Assembly: GCA_021804355.1 (NCBI GenBank) | Contig: JAJZHP010000010.1 | Coordinates: forward strand, 1 to 39,017 | Source: Pseudomonadota bacterium | GTDB taxonomy: Bacteria > Pseudomonadota > Gammaproteobacteria > Pseudomonadales > Moraxellaceae | DNA length: 39,017 nt | Reading direction: 5' to 3' | In this document: piece by piece, positions 26,453 through 35,664 of the stretch | Layout: the number at the start of each line of letters is the position of its first letter | Numbering within the stretch: the first letter of the stretch is position 1 | Position numbers and translations under genes: made by a program | The notes under the pieces: model-generated | What the model was told of the DNA's origin: nothing | The model's input: only the letters and a program-made list of their open reading frames with translations | Databases searched by the model: none

Positions 26453-26493
26453 TAATTAGCATCAGCCTGATCCCCGGGGGATGATGCTAATTA
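26453..26493. repeat. 12-bp inverted repeat between convergent genes
   Basis: TAATTAGCATCA (26453-26464) pairs perfectly with TGATGCTAATTA (26482-26493). The interior contains TCCCC-GGGGA, which can form its own stem. The right arm covers the stop codon of the GT9 gene. A nested repeat ATGATG/CATCAT (26481-26500) overlaps it. There is no T tract on either side, so it is not a textbook terminator, but it is the only strong structure between these convergent genes. Confidence 0.55.
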
Positions 26494-27611
26494 ACATCAT
26501 AGGCTTGCAATAGCTCTTTTACCTGCATCCAGACCCGTTCACTATCCAGTCCTAACATGCAGCGAGCACTTGCACATTGGTGAGGTTCCTGACCGGGAAA
26601 ACGCTCACAACGACGTATCCAGGGTAGGTTGCGCTGAAAGTTGGTGGTTTGATCACGACACGCCATTTCGATGCTAAGGGCGCGGTAAGGAACCTGACTC
26701 CAGAATCTACCAGAACCGCAAAGTACGGCAGATCCAGGACCGAACAAAGTCACCGTAGGTGTGCCTACAACGCGCCCTAGATGGGCAACTCCCGTATCAG
26801 GACATACTAGCAAGACAGCATTGGCAATTAAATGCCAAAGCTGGGCAAGATCCAGAAGCCCTGCAGTGCTAGTCCAACGTTGTTGCGGATCGGCTGCCCG
26901 TACCAGATGCTTTTCCTGAGCGCCTGCACTCCAAACAGGTTCATAGCCAGCCAAGGCCAATCGTTCAGCCAGGAGCTGCCATCGTTCGGCTGGCCAGTGT
27001 TTTAACGTGCTACTGGCTCCTACATGCAGAACGATATAGCGCGGCGTCGTGGGGCGTTTATACGGAGCTGCAACGGGGGCAGGCCATTGTGAAGGCAGGT
27101 AGGCAGGAGGGGGAAGACCACCAAGCAGCTCCGTTAAGGTATCGCTCCAGGAGGTTGGTGTCGACGAATAGGGTATTTTCTGGTCGACCATCCAGTTCTT
27201 GTAATCAGGAACATCCCCTGCAAAACCGATAATCCAGCGGGCCCCCAAACCTCGCGCCAACCAAGCATAGCGATTGTCTGCAGGCAACAGACACAAATCG
27301 GCTGCAGCTAATTGACGTAAGTTCTGCAAGGTGCTGACATCATAGGGATCCAGGGGCATAGCCTGAACGCCCCAAGGGCGTTGCGTGAATAGCTCTACGT
27401 GGGCTTTAGGCAGTATCAGCGTGATATTAGCGTGGGGATAGTGTAAACGTGCCTGTGCACACAGAGACACCGTCATCAGACTGTCGCCCAACAATAAATG
27501 ATGGATAATCCACAGGTTATTAATGTTGTCAGGGCGCTGCCGACGCCGCCATCCCAGCTGCTTCAGCCATGATACAGCAACCCATAACCGTCCGGAGAAT
27601 CGGCTAGCCAT
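26487..27611 (-). CDS. Glycosyltransferase family 9 (heptosyltransferase-like)
   Basis: The 374-residue protein has the two-domain pattern of family 9 transferases that add heptose to the LPS core. It shows LLLGDSLMTVSLC in the N-terminal part, LHVGASSTLKHWP in the middle and VCPDTGVAHLGRVVGTPTVTLFGP in the C-terminal donor-binding part. A cysteine-rich tail follows (C-x16-C-x10-C-x4-C), which might bind a metal or be structural. It is the last gene of a four-gene operon, starting 6 bases after the asnB-like gene's stop. The sugar donor could be ADP-heptose or something else; LPS core or other surface glycan assembly is inferred from family and context. Confidence 0.85.
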   Translation of the reverse strand: MASRFSGRLWVAVSWLKQLGWRRRQRPDNINNLWIIHHLLLGDSLMTVSLCAQARLHYPHANITLILPKAHVELFTQRPWGVQAMPLDPYDVSTLQNLRQLAAADLCLLPADNRYAWLARGLGARWIIGFAGDVPDYKNWMVDQKIPYSSTPTSWSDTLTELLGGLPPPAYLPSQWPAPVAAPYKRPTTPRYIVLHVGASSTLKHWPAERWQLLAERLALAGYEPVWSAGAQEKHLVRAADPQQRWTSTAGLLDLAQLWHLIANAVLLVCPDTGVAHLGRVVGTPTVTLFGPGSAVLCGSGRFWSQVPYRALSIEMACRDQTTNFQRNLPWIRRCERFPGQEPHQCASARCMLGLDSERVWMQVKELLQAYDVN

Positions 27612-27617
27612 AGCGCT

Positions 27618-29474
27618 TTACCATGCTTGCTCATCGTTTTTTAATTGCTGAAGTTGGCGCAAGGACTCATCCAGAATAAACAGCTGCAATAACTGCTCAT
27701 CGCTGGCAGGACGGGTACCTTGTTGGGAACTCATCAAGGACTGCAGCGCGACCCGGCTGAACTGACCTTGTGTGAGATCATGCAGTCGCTGATCCAGCCC
27801 CTGGAACTGATCAGCCAAGTCTTCATTGAGCCAGGTTTTGAGGGGTGGATTAAAACCTCGTTTCTTCGCGTTCAGCAGACCCAACTCTCGAAGTAGCGGA
27901 CAGGCCTCTGCCAAAAGTTGTTTGGGTGGCGTTGTGTAGCGCAGAGCCGGGTCCACCTCATCCAGGGCTTCCACAAACCTGTAATCCAGCATGGGTGCAC
28001 GCAGCTCCAGGCCCTGTGACATGGTGCACAGATCGGCTTTGCGCAGTATGTAATCAGGCAAGGCATTCATGCGATCGATATCCAGGAGCTGTTGCAAGGG
28101 TGCAGCGGCTACTTGTGTTGGCATACGCCAGTAATGTGCAGGAATTTCCCGGTCAGGCTGCAAAAAAAGACGTTGTCCCGGGGTCAACCCTGAGAACCTC
28201 AGGGCATAGGCATCGCGCCAGCTTAAACCAGCTTCAACCTGCCATTTGCGCCAACCTTTGGTATAGGGAGTCGCTGATACCCCCCAAGGCAGGTGACACC
28301 AATCACCTCGCCAGGCGCTACGCAGATGTTGCTGGTAGCGCTTATAGCCACCGAGCAATTCATCACCACCATCACCGGACAAGACAACCTTGACAAATTT
28401 AACGGTTTCCCGGGACAGGTACCATAAAGGTATAGCACTGGGGTCAGCGAAAGGTTCATCCAGATCGGCAACCATACGACGAAAATCATGACCGATATGT
28501 TCAGGAATGGGAATGATTTGAGTAGGAAGCTGTAGGCGTCGTGCCGTTTCCATGGCTTGCAAACTTTCATCAAAACTACTACCTGGAAACGATGCGGTAA
28601 ATGCTGTCATGTCACGGTGGCCTGATTGGGCCAGGTGAGCTGCTACCACGGTAGAGTCGATGCCTCCACTCAAAAATAAGCCCACAGGACGATCAGCTAC
28701 CGTACGCAGGTCTATGGACTGGTTTAAGGAAGTTATCCAGTTGCTCGGCGATGGACGACGGCCCCCCTCAGGCCAGTAGGGCTTGATATCCACGGCACGG
28801 GTGCGCAAATCAAAGTGCAAGTAGTGTGCAGCAGGGAGTCGTTGAATATGGGCAAAAACGGTCATGGGACTGGGGATATAGCGATGCGCCAGATAAGCGT
28901 CCAACGCTGCCGCTGACCAGTCTCGTCGATCAGCAGGGAGGCAGGGTAGCAAGGCCCTGACCAGTGAAGCAAAGGCAAAATTACCCTGATCGGATGAATA
29001 AACTACCGATTTTAGGCCAAGACGATCAGTAGCCAGCCAAAGCTGTTGTCGCCGGATATCCAGAATCGCCAGTGCAAACTTACCCCTCAGGCGACTGAGC
29101 ATGCTGATACCCCAATGCTCATAGGCGCGCAGGATAAATTCAGTGTCTGATCGGGTAGTAAATACAGCACCCTGTTGGCGCAAGTACTGGGCATCGTCTT
29201 GCCAGTTGTAGACTTCTCCGTTATAGCTTAACCAAACATCACCGGATTCATTACCCATGGGTTGATCCGCTTCAGGGCGCGGATCGATGATGGCTAAACG
29301 GGTATGCACCAGAGCATGCGTGGCTGCCTCGTTGGAGGGTAGCGGTTTAAAATCGGCATCCCAGGTCTGGACATGCTGGGCATCGGGACCTCGTTGCCTT
29401 AAAGCGAGTAACATACGCTGCGCCAGGTTGGGCGACTGCGGTGTGCAGGCAAAAAAGCCGCCGATACCACACAT
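27618..29474 (-). CDS. Asparagine-synthetase-like glutamine amidotransferase (copy 1)
   Basis: The 618-residue protein begins MCGIGG, so Cys2 is the glutaminase nucleophile after Met removal. The class II amidotransferase domain is followed by the ATP-pyrophosphatase loop SGGIDS (269-274). In free-living bacteria AsnB makes asparagine, but copies inside glycan clusters usually amidate sugar acids or other surface components. Lying between two glycosyltransferase genes and paired with a second copy, this one is more likely a glycan-modifying amidotransferase; that is inference. Start and upstream stop share one base (TAATG), showing translational coupling. SYNGEVYN and RSDTEF are conserved glutaminase features. 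Confidence 0.85.
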   Translation of the reverse strand: MCGIGGFFACTPQSPNLAQRMLLALRQRGPDAQHVQTWDADFKPLPSNEAATHALVHTRLAIIDPRPEADQPMGNESGDVWLSYNGEVYNWQDDAQYLRQQGAVFTTRSDTEFILRAYEHWGISMLSRLRGKFALAILDIRRQQLWLATDRLGLKSVVYSSDQGNFAFASLVRALLPCLPADRRDWSAAALDAYLAHRYIPSPMTVFAHIQRLPAAHYLHFDLRTRAVDIKPYWPEGGRRPSPSNWITSLNQSIDLRTVADRPVGLFLSGGIDSTVVAAHLAQSGHRDMTAFTASFPGSSFDESLQAMETARRLQLPTQIIPIPEHIGHDFRRMVADLDEPFADPSAIPLWYLSRETVKFVKVVLSGDGGDELLGGYKRYQQHLRSAWRGDWCHLPWGVSATPYTKGWRKWQVEAGLSWRDAYALRFSGLTPGQRLFLQPDREIPAHYWRMPTQVAAAPLQQLLDIDRMNALPDYILRKADLCTMSQGLELRAPMLDYRFVEALDEVDPALRYTTPPKQLLAEACPLLRELGLLNAKKRGFNPPLKTWLNEDLADQFQGLDQRLHDLTQGQFSRVALQSLMSSQQGTRPASDEQLLQLFILDESLRQLQQLKNDEQAW

Positions 29475-30595
29475 TAGTTAGGTCTCCGAAAACGATAGAA
29501 TATCTGTTCCATGGCATCCAGCATCTGATCAAGCCCCATACTGGCTTGAGCGCTTTGCCATGCTGACCTGCCGAGTTGATGGCGTAGCTCAGGCTCTGTC
29601 ATCAGCCTGAGCAAGGCAGCAGCCAGGGAATCAGGCTTTTGTGGCTGTACCATGAGGCCAGTTTGATTATCAATGAGAATCTCATGGATGGCTCCCACAG
29701 GGGTACTGATCACAGGCAAGGCACAAGCCATGGCTTGCATGAGACTCTGGGGTACCCCCTCATTGGCATAGGAGGGCAGAGTAAAGATGTCCATCGCGTG
29801 TAGCCAGGCGGGAACATCGTCAACATTGCCAACCAGCTTGACGCGTTCATGAAGCTGCATGTCATGGATAAGTGCTTCCAGGTTGGGGCGTCGAGGTCCG
29901 TCACCGACTATAAGTAGTTGCCAATGCTGCAGGGAGGCCGGCAAAGTGGCCCATGCCTGCAGCAGGTCTTCATGCCCTTTCCAGTCACGCAAGGTGGCTA
30001 CGATACCTACCGTGGGTCGGTCTGACAAACCTAGGGCCTGTCGCGCCAGGGAAGGGTTATCGCCAGGTTTGAACCGTGTTAGATCAATCCCGGTACGTAC
30101 TGAGGTCATATGATGAAGATCAATGCCCGCATCGATATGCAAATTTTGACGCAGTTGTTCCCCTGTCACCACGATATGAGAGGTGGCCCGGGTATAAAGC
30201 CATCGCGTTGGCAGGCTGGAACGCACGGCTGTTGAGACATGGCGAGTGCGAACGACAGGGAGAGGCTTATCCAGCGTTGCACAAGCCAAAGCCACTAGCC
30301 AGGCGTCCGTCGAGCTATGCGTATTGATGACATCAAACTCATGGCCATGCTTAGCTAGCCATTGCCGTAGTATCCACCAGGGCCACCAACGTTTACGCGT
30401 GATAGGAAGTCGTACGCAGGGTATGCCACGCGTATCTGCAGCTGAGGCAATCTGAGCTTCTTCAGGTGTTAACAAGGTGACCTGATGCCCGCGATTCAGC
30501 ATGCCACGGGCCTCGGTCAGAATACGAATTTCCTGACCTCCCCAACCGGTGGAGGACTCAGTATGTAAAATACGTAAAGGGCGCTGATCCAGCAT
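29474..30595 (-). CDS. Glycosyltransferase family 4
   Basis: The 373-residue protein is a GT-B retaining transferase. The N-terminal domain has WGGQEIRI and NTHSSTDAW. The C-terminal Glycos_transf_1 domain has VGIVATLRDWKGHEDLL and the donor-binding EGVPQSLMQAMACALPVI. The usual E-x7-E pair reads E-x7-Q here, a variant seen in some GT4 groups. There is no signal peptide, so it probably acts on the cytoplasmic face of the membrane in surface polysaccharide assembly. It overlaps both neighbours by one base (TAATG at each end), so all three are coupled. Confidence 0.88.
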   Translation of the reverse strand: MLDQRPLRILHTESSTGWGGQEIRILTEARGMLNRGHQVTLLTPEEAQIASAADTRGIPCVRLPITRKRWWPWWILRQWLAKHGHEFDVINTHSSTDAWLVALACATLDKPLPVVRTRHVSTAVRSSLPTRWLYTRATSHIVVTGEQLRQNLHIDAGIDLHHMTSVRTGIDLTRFKPGDNPSLARQALGLSDRPTVGIVATLRDWKGHEDLLQAWATLPASLQHWQLLIVGDGPRRPNLEALIHDMQLHERVKLVGNVDDVPAWLHAMDIFTLPSYANEGVPQSLMQAMACALPVISTPVGAIHEILIDNQTGLMVQPQKPDSLAAALLRLMTEPELRHQLGRSAWQSAQASMGLDQMLDAMEQIFYRFRRPN

Positions 30596-32460
30596 TACAG
30601 ACTAAACTCCGGAGAGTGACGTTGAAACCAGTGCTCAAGAACCAGCAGGGTCCATAACCGACCTGCGTGATGTCTACGATCGCTGTAGTGTTCGTCTTTA
30701 AGACGGGCCAGAGCTGAACGCTGAAACAAACCCCGTTCAGCGAGGTTGGTCAAAGCCTGGTTCACCGGCTGACGCAAGGGGCCGGCCAACCACTCGCGCA
30801 GGGGCAACATAAAACCTTGTTTATTTCGGTACACAATAGTTTCAGGTAGATGTCGGCTGGCAATTTTTTTAAGTAAATACTTGCCTGTGCGACCACGACA
30901 CTTAAGACGGGGATCCAGTCCTGCACAAAACTCTACAAAGTGATGATCCAAATAAGGTACGCGCGCCTCAAGAGCATGAGCCATCGTTGCTCTGTCCACT
31001 TTGGTCAGCAGATCATCAGGCAACCATAGACCACGGTCGATATGCAATAAGTGATTCAGATAATCGGGTGCATCACAATCGAGGTAGAGCTGCTCGGCAT
31101 AATCAAAGATGCTTTCATGGTGCTGTGCCAAAAAAGCGGGGGTATAAAGTTCTGTTCGTAAATGGGCATCAAAAACACTGGGTATGGTGGCATAACGACG
31201 TGCTGTGGGTGCAAGTATGGCACTGATCCAGCGATCCTTGCGCAGGCGCCCCGGTAACCATCGCAGGCATAGGGGTAAAGGGGAGTAGGGGTGTCCTAAC
31301 CAACGCACCCAGCGTTCGGCCTCCATACGCCGTGAATAATTGCCATAGCCTGCAAATATTTCATCAGCCCCTTCACCGGTAAGCACCACGGTGACATGCT
31401 TTTTGGCGAACTCTGATAAAAGCAGGGTAGGCAGGGTGGCAGGATCTGCAAAGGGTTCATCAAAGATGTTTAATGAGGAGGATAGCGCATGGAGCACATC
31501 ATCAGCCTCTAACATCAAGACATGATGACGGCTGCCGATATGGTTAGCTACCACCTCGGCAACTAGGTGTTCACTGCCTTGGACCTGACCTGAGAAACCC
31601 AAGGTAAACGTGTCAACCGGCTGTGACCGCTCTTGCGACACTAGCGCGGCAATCAGGCTGGAATCAACACCACCGCTTAGAAATACACCCAACGGGACAT
31701 CAGCCACCAACATGCTTTTTACTGAACGGCGCAAAGCCAATTCTGTGCTGGCGATGGCTTCGGTTTCATCTTGCACGCGTGGCTGGGGATAGCTCAGATG
31801 CCAGTACCGTTCAAGGCTTATCTTTTGATGTTGTACCGTGAGACTATGGCCTGGAGGCAACTTCTTAATAGAGGCATAAATACTACGTGGTGTAGGAATG
31901 TACTGGCATTCTAGAAACAGTCCCAGAGCCTCTGTATCCAACGTGCGATGTACCGCAGGATGTTCCAGCAAGGCTTTGACTTCAGAAGCAAAAATAAGTG
32001 AGCCCGATTCAGGAAGCCAGACATAATGCAGAGGCTTCACACCGAGATGATCTCGGGCAAGGAATAGACTTTGTTGCTGGCTATCCCATATAGCAAAAGC
32101 AAACATCCCTTGAATACGTTGTAACAGCTGAGTCCCCCAGGCTTCATAACCATGAATCAGTACTTCACTGTCGGTATGCGTACTGAACTGATGACCTGCC
32201 TGTATAAGTTCTGCTCTTAATTGGGCAAAGTTATAAATTTCACCGTTAAAGACCAGAGCTATACGGCCATCTTCGTTGAATAAAGGCTGACGGCCTGTTT
32301 CCAGATCAATCACCGCCAAACGGCGGTGTCCGAGATGAATGAGTCCTTCATGAAAGACACCATCAGCATCCGGTCCTCGATGTGCTATCGCTTGTGTCAT
32401 GCGTAAAAGCGTAGCTTCTGAATGATCAAAATTTCCCAGAAATCCGGCAATGCCGCACAT
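30595..32460 (-). CDS. Asparagine-synthetase-like glutamine amidotransferase (copy 2)
   Basis: A 621-residue class II amidotransferase with MCGIAGF at the N-terminus (Cys2 nucleophile), HRGPDADG, VFNGEIYNF and the ATP-binding SGGVDS (262-267). It is the first gene of the glycan operon. It differs widely from copy 1 downstream, so the two are not a recent duplication. It resembles the amidotransferases that accompany exopolysaccharide/exosortase clusters more than housekeeping AsnB, but I could not compare it to either family. The ribosome-binding site AAGGAT precedes the ATG by about 8 bases. The 100-base upstream gap holds a direct repeat GTGCAT-AGG-GTGCAT and no clear promoter. Confidence 0.87.
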   Translation of the reverse strand: MCGIAGFLGNFDHSEATLLRMTQAIAHRGPDADGVFHEGLIHLGHRRLAVIDLETGRQPLFNEDGRIALVFNGEIYNFAQLRAELIQAGHQFSTHTDSEVLIHGYEAWGTQLLQRIQGMFAFAIWDSQQQSLFLARDHLGVKPLHYVWLPESGSLIFASEVKALLEHPAVHRTLDTEALGLFLECQYIPTPRSIYASIKKLPPGHSLTVQHQKISLERYWHLSYPQPRVQDETEAIASTELALRRSVKSMLVADVPLGVFLSGGVDSSLIAALVSQERSQPVDTFTLGFSGQVQGSEHLVAEVVANHIGSRHHVLMLEADDVLHALSSSLNIFDEPFADPATLPTLLLSEFAKKHVTVVLTGEGADEIFAGYGNYSRRMEAERWVRWLGHPYSPLPLCLRWLPGRLRKDRWISAILAPTARRYATIPSVFDAHLRTELYTPAFLAQHHESIFDYAEQLYLDCDAPDYLNHLLHIDRGLWLPDDLLTKVDRATMAHALEARVPYLDHHFVEFCAGLDPRLKCRGRTGKYLLKKIASRHLPETIVYRNKQGFMLPLREWLAGPLRQPVNQALTNLAERGLFQRSALARLKDEHYSDRRHHAGRLWTLLVLEHWFQRHSPEFSL

Positions 32461-32562
32461 CGATTGGCTATCCTTGGGTCACAGCTTGGGTCGGGGGTTA
32501 TGTTAGCATGAGTGCATAGGGTGCATGCCAGTTACGCCTGTATTTAGCCAAGAAACCCCTTC

Positions 32563-33957
32563 TTAGGATTGAGTACGCTGCTGGCGCCAGGCATTTACAT
32601 AGGGCAGTAGTAAGGCTCGCGCTTGAATTTTGGCATCAATGACGGTCATGAAGGTATAGGCTCCCATTAATTTGCGACTGACAAACATCAATTCTTTAGG
32701 CGGAGCAGAAAAACTTACATGGGTTGCCGTTCTTGCTGCCATCGCCATAGTACGTTTGTGTAGCTGACTCATGGCCCAGAGATAATTGCCTTGATCATCC
32801 AGAAAACTGGAATCGACATCTTCGGGACGAGCAAAAGGTTCGATAGCCAAAAATAGTAAACGGGCAAAACGTTCACGTCCCTGCAGTGACATCTGATCAA
32901 AAAAACCAAAGCCTTGCATGGCTTGCAGCATCAAAGGCATATCCCGGTCAAAAGCAGCTTCAGTCAGACCCCTCGCCAAATTTATCAAGTCAGGTGGAAA
33001 ATCGCGGACGGCCCCAAAATCAAGACAAACCAGACGATCTTGCCCGGTGGTAGGGTCGATATGAATAAGATAGTTACCAAAATTGGGATCCGTTTGTATC
33101 TCACCCCACAGAAAGATCTCACGAGCACACAGGTCTAAGGCCGCTAAAGCCAAAGCATTGCGTCTTTCCTGTGGCAAAGCTAAAACATCAGGGTGATTGA
33201 TACTCAGGCCGGGTTCATAGCTGGTGCATAAAACATGTTCCGTGGAATACTCGGGAAAAACCTCAGGCACGATGAAGCGTTTATCGTTCTGCAAAAGATC
33301 GTGAAAGCGCCGCGTCGTCTCTAACTCCAGGGGATAGTTGACTTCGCGGTGCATCATATGACGCACCTCTTCCAGCCAATCCTCAAATTCGCGAGTCTGG
33401 GGAACCAAACGCGACAAACGCATCAGGTGCGTGACGAGATCAAGATCTGAATCAACCGCATCAGCCACCCCGGGATACTGAATTTTCAGGCAAAGCTCGC
33501 GCCCATCACGACGTCTGCGCGCACGGTGTACCTGACCCAACGATGCAGCCCCCAAGGGCTCAGGACTAACCTCCAAGTCCAGCAAACGATCACCCAGTTC
33601 ATCCTTGAGTACGGTTTCTATGGCTTCCCAGGCTAAAGCTGTCGTTGAGTCATTGAGTTTATGCAGGGCCTGCGTGACCTCAGGCGACAAAAAGTGCTCA
33701 CCATACAAGGCCATCATCTGGCCAATCTTGACAATACTGCCCTTGAGCTTGCCCAACTCATCCACCAGATACTCGGCCTGGCGTGACAAGGCATCACGCC
33801 TTACCTCCTGTCGTGTACCTGCCTCAGCAAACAGGCTGCCTGCCGAAGCTACCGCAAGCCGAGCTCCTGCAACTACGCCTGCTTTTACCAGAGTAAAGCG
33901 ACGTTCCAAAGCGCCTGTCTTAACACGTCGTAAAGGTAAAGGAGGAAAATCACTCAT
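32563..33957 (-). CDS. ABC1/UbiB-like atypical kinase
   Basis: The 464-residue protein belongs to the ABC1/AarF/UbiB group. It has the hallmark KxGQ motif (GSIVKIGQMMA, near residue 60), the alanine-rich nucleotide loop in PEPLGAASLGQVHRA, and the kinase-like VCLDFGAVRDF, comparable to the DFG motif. UbiB-type members support ubiquinone synthesis; other ABC1 members have different or unknown roles. There are no C-terminal membrane helices as in E. coli UbiB (546 residues), and no ubiquinone genes are nearby, so it is probably a separate ABC1 branch. No strong Shine-Dalgarno was seen. It is separated from the glycan operon by about 100 bases. Confidence 0.88.
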   Translation of the reverse strand: MSDFPPLPLRRVKTGALERRFTLVKAGVVAGARLAVASAGSLFAEAGTRQEVRRDALSRQAEYLVDELGKLKGSIVKIGQMMALYGEHFLSPEVTQALHKLNDSTTALAWEAIETVLKDELGDRLLDLEVSPEPLGAASLGQVHRARRRRDGRELCLKIQYPGVADAVDSDLDLVTHLMRLSRLVPQTREFEDWLEEVRHMMHREVNYPLELETTRRFHDLLQNDKRFIVPEVFPEYSTEHVLCTSYEPGLSINHPDVLALPQERRNALALAALDLCAREIFLWGEIQTDPNFGNYLIHIDPTTGQDRLVCLDFGAVRDFPPDLINLARGLTEAAFDRDMPLMLQAMQGFGFFDQMSLQGRERFARLLFLAIEPFARPEDVDSSFLDDQGNYLWAMSQLHKRTMAMAARTATHVSFSAPPKELMFVSRKLMGAYTFMTVIDAKIQARALLLPYVNAWRQQRTQS

Positions 33958-34058
33958 TATTCAAACTCATGCGTCTATAGCCCGCATTGTACCTGATTTC
34001 AGCGAGTCGGCGAGGGATTCACTTGGCTGGCTTCTCGCACGCCGGGCTATCAGGAGGG

Positions 34059-34064
34059 TATAAT
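34059..34064 (+). promoter_or_regulatory. Consensus -10 hexamer before fumarase
   Basis: A perfect TATAAT stands 36 bases before the fumarase ATG, giving a predicted leader of about 30 bases. No good -35 is found at 16-18 bases upstream, so the assignment is tentative. Confidence 0.4.
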
Positions 34065-34099
34065 CAGGCTTCCTTACCTCGAATTATGCCGGAGCCCGT

Positions 34100-35611
34100 A
34101 TGACCCTGATCAAACGTGATGATCTGGTGCAGAGTGTTGCTGATGCTCTGCAATACATCTCTTATTATCACCCTCTGGATTTTATTCAGGCGGTCCATCG
34201 TGCCTATGAGCTGGAAGCAAACCCGGCGGCGCGTGATGCCATGGCGCAAATTCTCATCAACTCCCGTATGTGCGCGCTGGGACATCGCCCTATCTGTCAG
34301 GATACCGGCATTGTGACCGTTTTTGTCAAGGTGGGTATGCAGGTACGTTGGGATTTTGATACGGGACTGGATGAGGCTATCAATGAAGGCGTGCGCCAGG
34401 CCTACCTGCTCCCGGATAACGTATTGCGGGCCTCCATACTTCGTGATCCAGCAGGTGCTCGTCAGAATACTCGCGACAATACCCCTGCCGTCATCCATTA
34501 CCAGCTCGTACCAGGTGAGGGTCTTGATATCACGGTAGCTGCCAAGGGCGGTGGATCAGAAAACAAGTCCAAGATGGTCATGCTCAACCCATCCGATTCT
34601 ATTGTTGACTGGGTATTAAAAACCGTACCTACGATGGGGGCGGGCTGGTGTCCTCCTGGCATGCTAGGCATAGGTATCGGTGGTACGGCTGAAAAGGCGG
34701 TTTTATTGGCCAAGGAGTCGTTGATGGACCCTGTGGACATACAAGCACTGATACAGCGCGGACCGGCAAATCGTCTTGAAGAGCTTCGTCTTGAACTCTA
34801 TGAGAAAGTGAATGCCTTAGGCATTGGTGCTCAGGGCTTGGGTGGTTTGACCACGGTGGTGGATGTAAAAATTCTCGATTACCCCACACATGCCGCCTCC
34901 CTGCCAGTAGCGATGATCCCTAATTGTGCAGCCACGCGTCATATCCATTTTCATCTGGATGGATCTGGACCTGCTGAATTACCCGTGCCGCGCATTGAGG
35001 ATTGGCCTGAAGTCAGCTGGAATAACCAAAGTGCTAGGCGCGTCAATCTCGATACGATTACCCCCGAAGAGGTTAAGAACTGGAAAACCGGTGAAACCCT
35101 GCTGCTTTCAGGCACCTTGCTCACAGGTCGCGATGCTGCTCATAAACGTATGGTGGACATGTTGTCTCGTGGCGAGACCTTGCCGGTGGATCTGCGCGGG
35201 CGTTTTATTTACTACGTGGGCCCTGTGGATCCTGTACGTGATGAAGTTGTGGGTCCTGCAGGTCCGACAACGGCAACACGTATGGACAAATTTACCGAGA
35301 CCATACTGGCACAAACGGGTTTACTTGGCATGATTGGCAAGTCTGAGCGCGGGCCTACAGCCATCGAGGCAATCCGTCGCCATGAAGCCGTTTATCTCAT
35401 GGCGGTGGGAGGAGCAGCTTATCTGGTATCCAAAGCTGTGCGTAAAGCCAGAGTTCTTGCCTTTGCTGATTTAGGTATGGAAGCCATTTATGAGTTCGTG
35501 GTGGAAGATATGCCGGTCACCGTAGCGGTTGATTCACGGGGTGAATCTGTGCATGCCACGGCACCCCGCCTATGGCAAGCCAAGATAGGCAAGATTCCAT
35601 TAACGAACTGA
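34100..35611 (+). CDS. fumA: Class I fumarate hydratase (iron-sulfur)
   Basis: Interconverts fumarate and malate in the citric acid cycle. At 503 residues it is the single-chain class I, oxygen-sensitive [4Fe-4S] type, not the stable class II (FumC). Cluster-binding cysteines are visible in PICQDTG, GWCPPGM and IPNCAATRH. GGAG lies five bases before the ATG. It could equally be named fumB, because A and B cannot be told apart here. It precedes the convergent aspartate aminotransferase gene, with a hairpin between. Confidence 0.95.
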   Translation: MTLIKRDDLVQSVADALQYISYYHPLDFIQAVHRAYELEANPAARDAMAQILINSRMCALGHRPICQDTGIVTVFVKVGMQVRWDFDTGLDEAINEGVRQAYLLPDNVLRASILRDPAGARQNTRDNTPAVIHYQLVPGEGLDITVAAKGGGSENKSKMVMLNPSDSIVDWVLKTVPTMGAGWCPPGMLGIGIGGTAEKAVLLAKESLMDPVDIQALIQRGPANRLEELRLELYEKVNALGIGAQGLGGLTTVVDVKILDYPTHAASLPVAMIPNCAATRHIHFHLDGSGPAELPVPRIEDWPEVSWNNQSARRVNLDTITPEEVKNWKTGETLLLSGTLLTGRDAAHKRMVDMLSRGETLPVDLRGRFIYYVGPVDPVRDEVVGPAGPTTATRMDKFTETILAQTGLLGMIGKSERGPTAIEAIRRHEAVYLMAVGGAAYLVSKAVRKARVLAFADLGMEAIYEFVVEDMPVTVAVDSRGESVHATAPRLWQAKIGKIPLTN

Positions 35612-35626
35612 TGCAGAGAAAAGAGG

Positions 35627-35657
35627 CCCCAGGCCTGGCATGAAGCCGGGCCTGGGG
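35627..35657. terminator. Terminator hairpin between fumarase and aspartate aminotransferase genes
   Basis: CCCCAGGCCTGGC (35627-35639) pairs with GCCGGGCCTGGGG (35645-35657) over a 5-base loop, with one T.G wobble. On the minus strand the stem is followed by CTCTTTTCTC, so it works best as terminator of the aminotransferase gene; on the plus strand no T tract follows. Confidence 0.75.
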
Positions 35658-35664
35658 GTAGACC

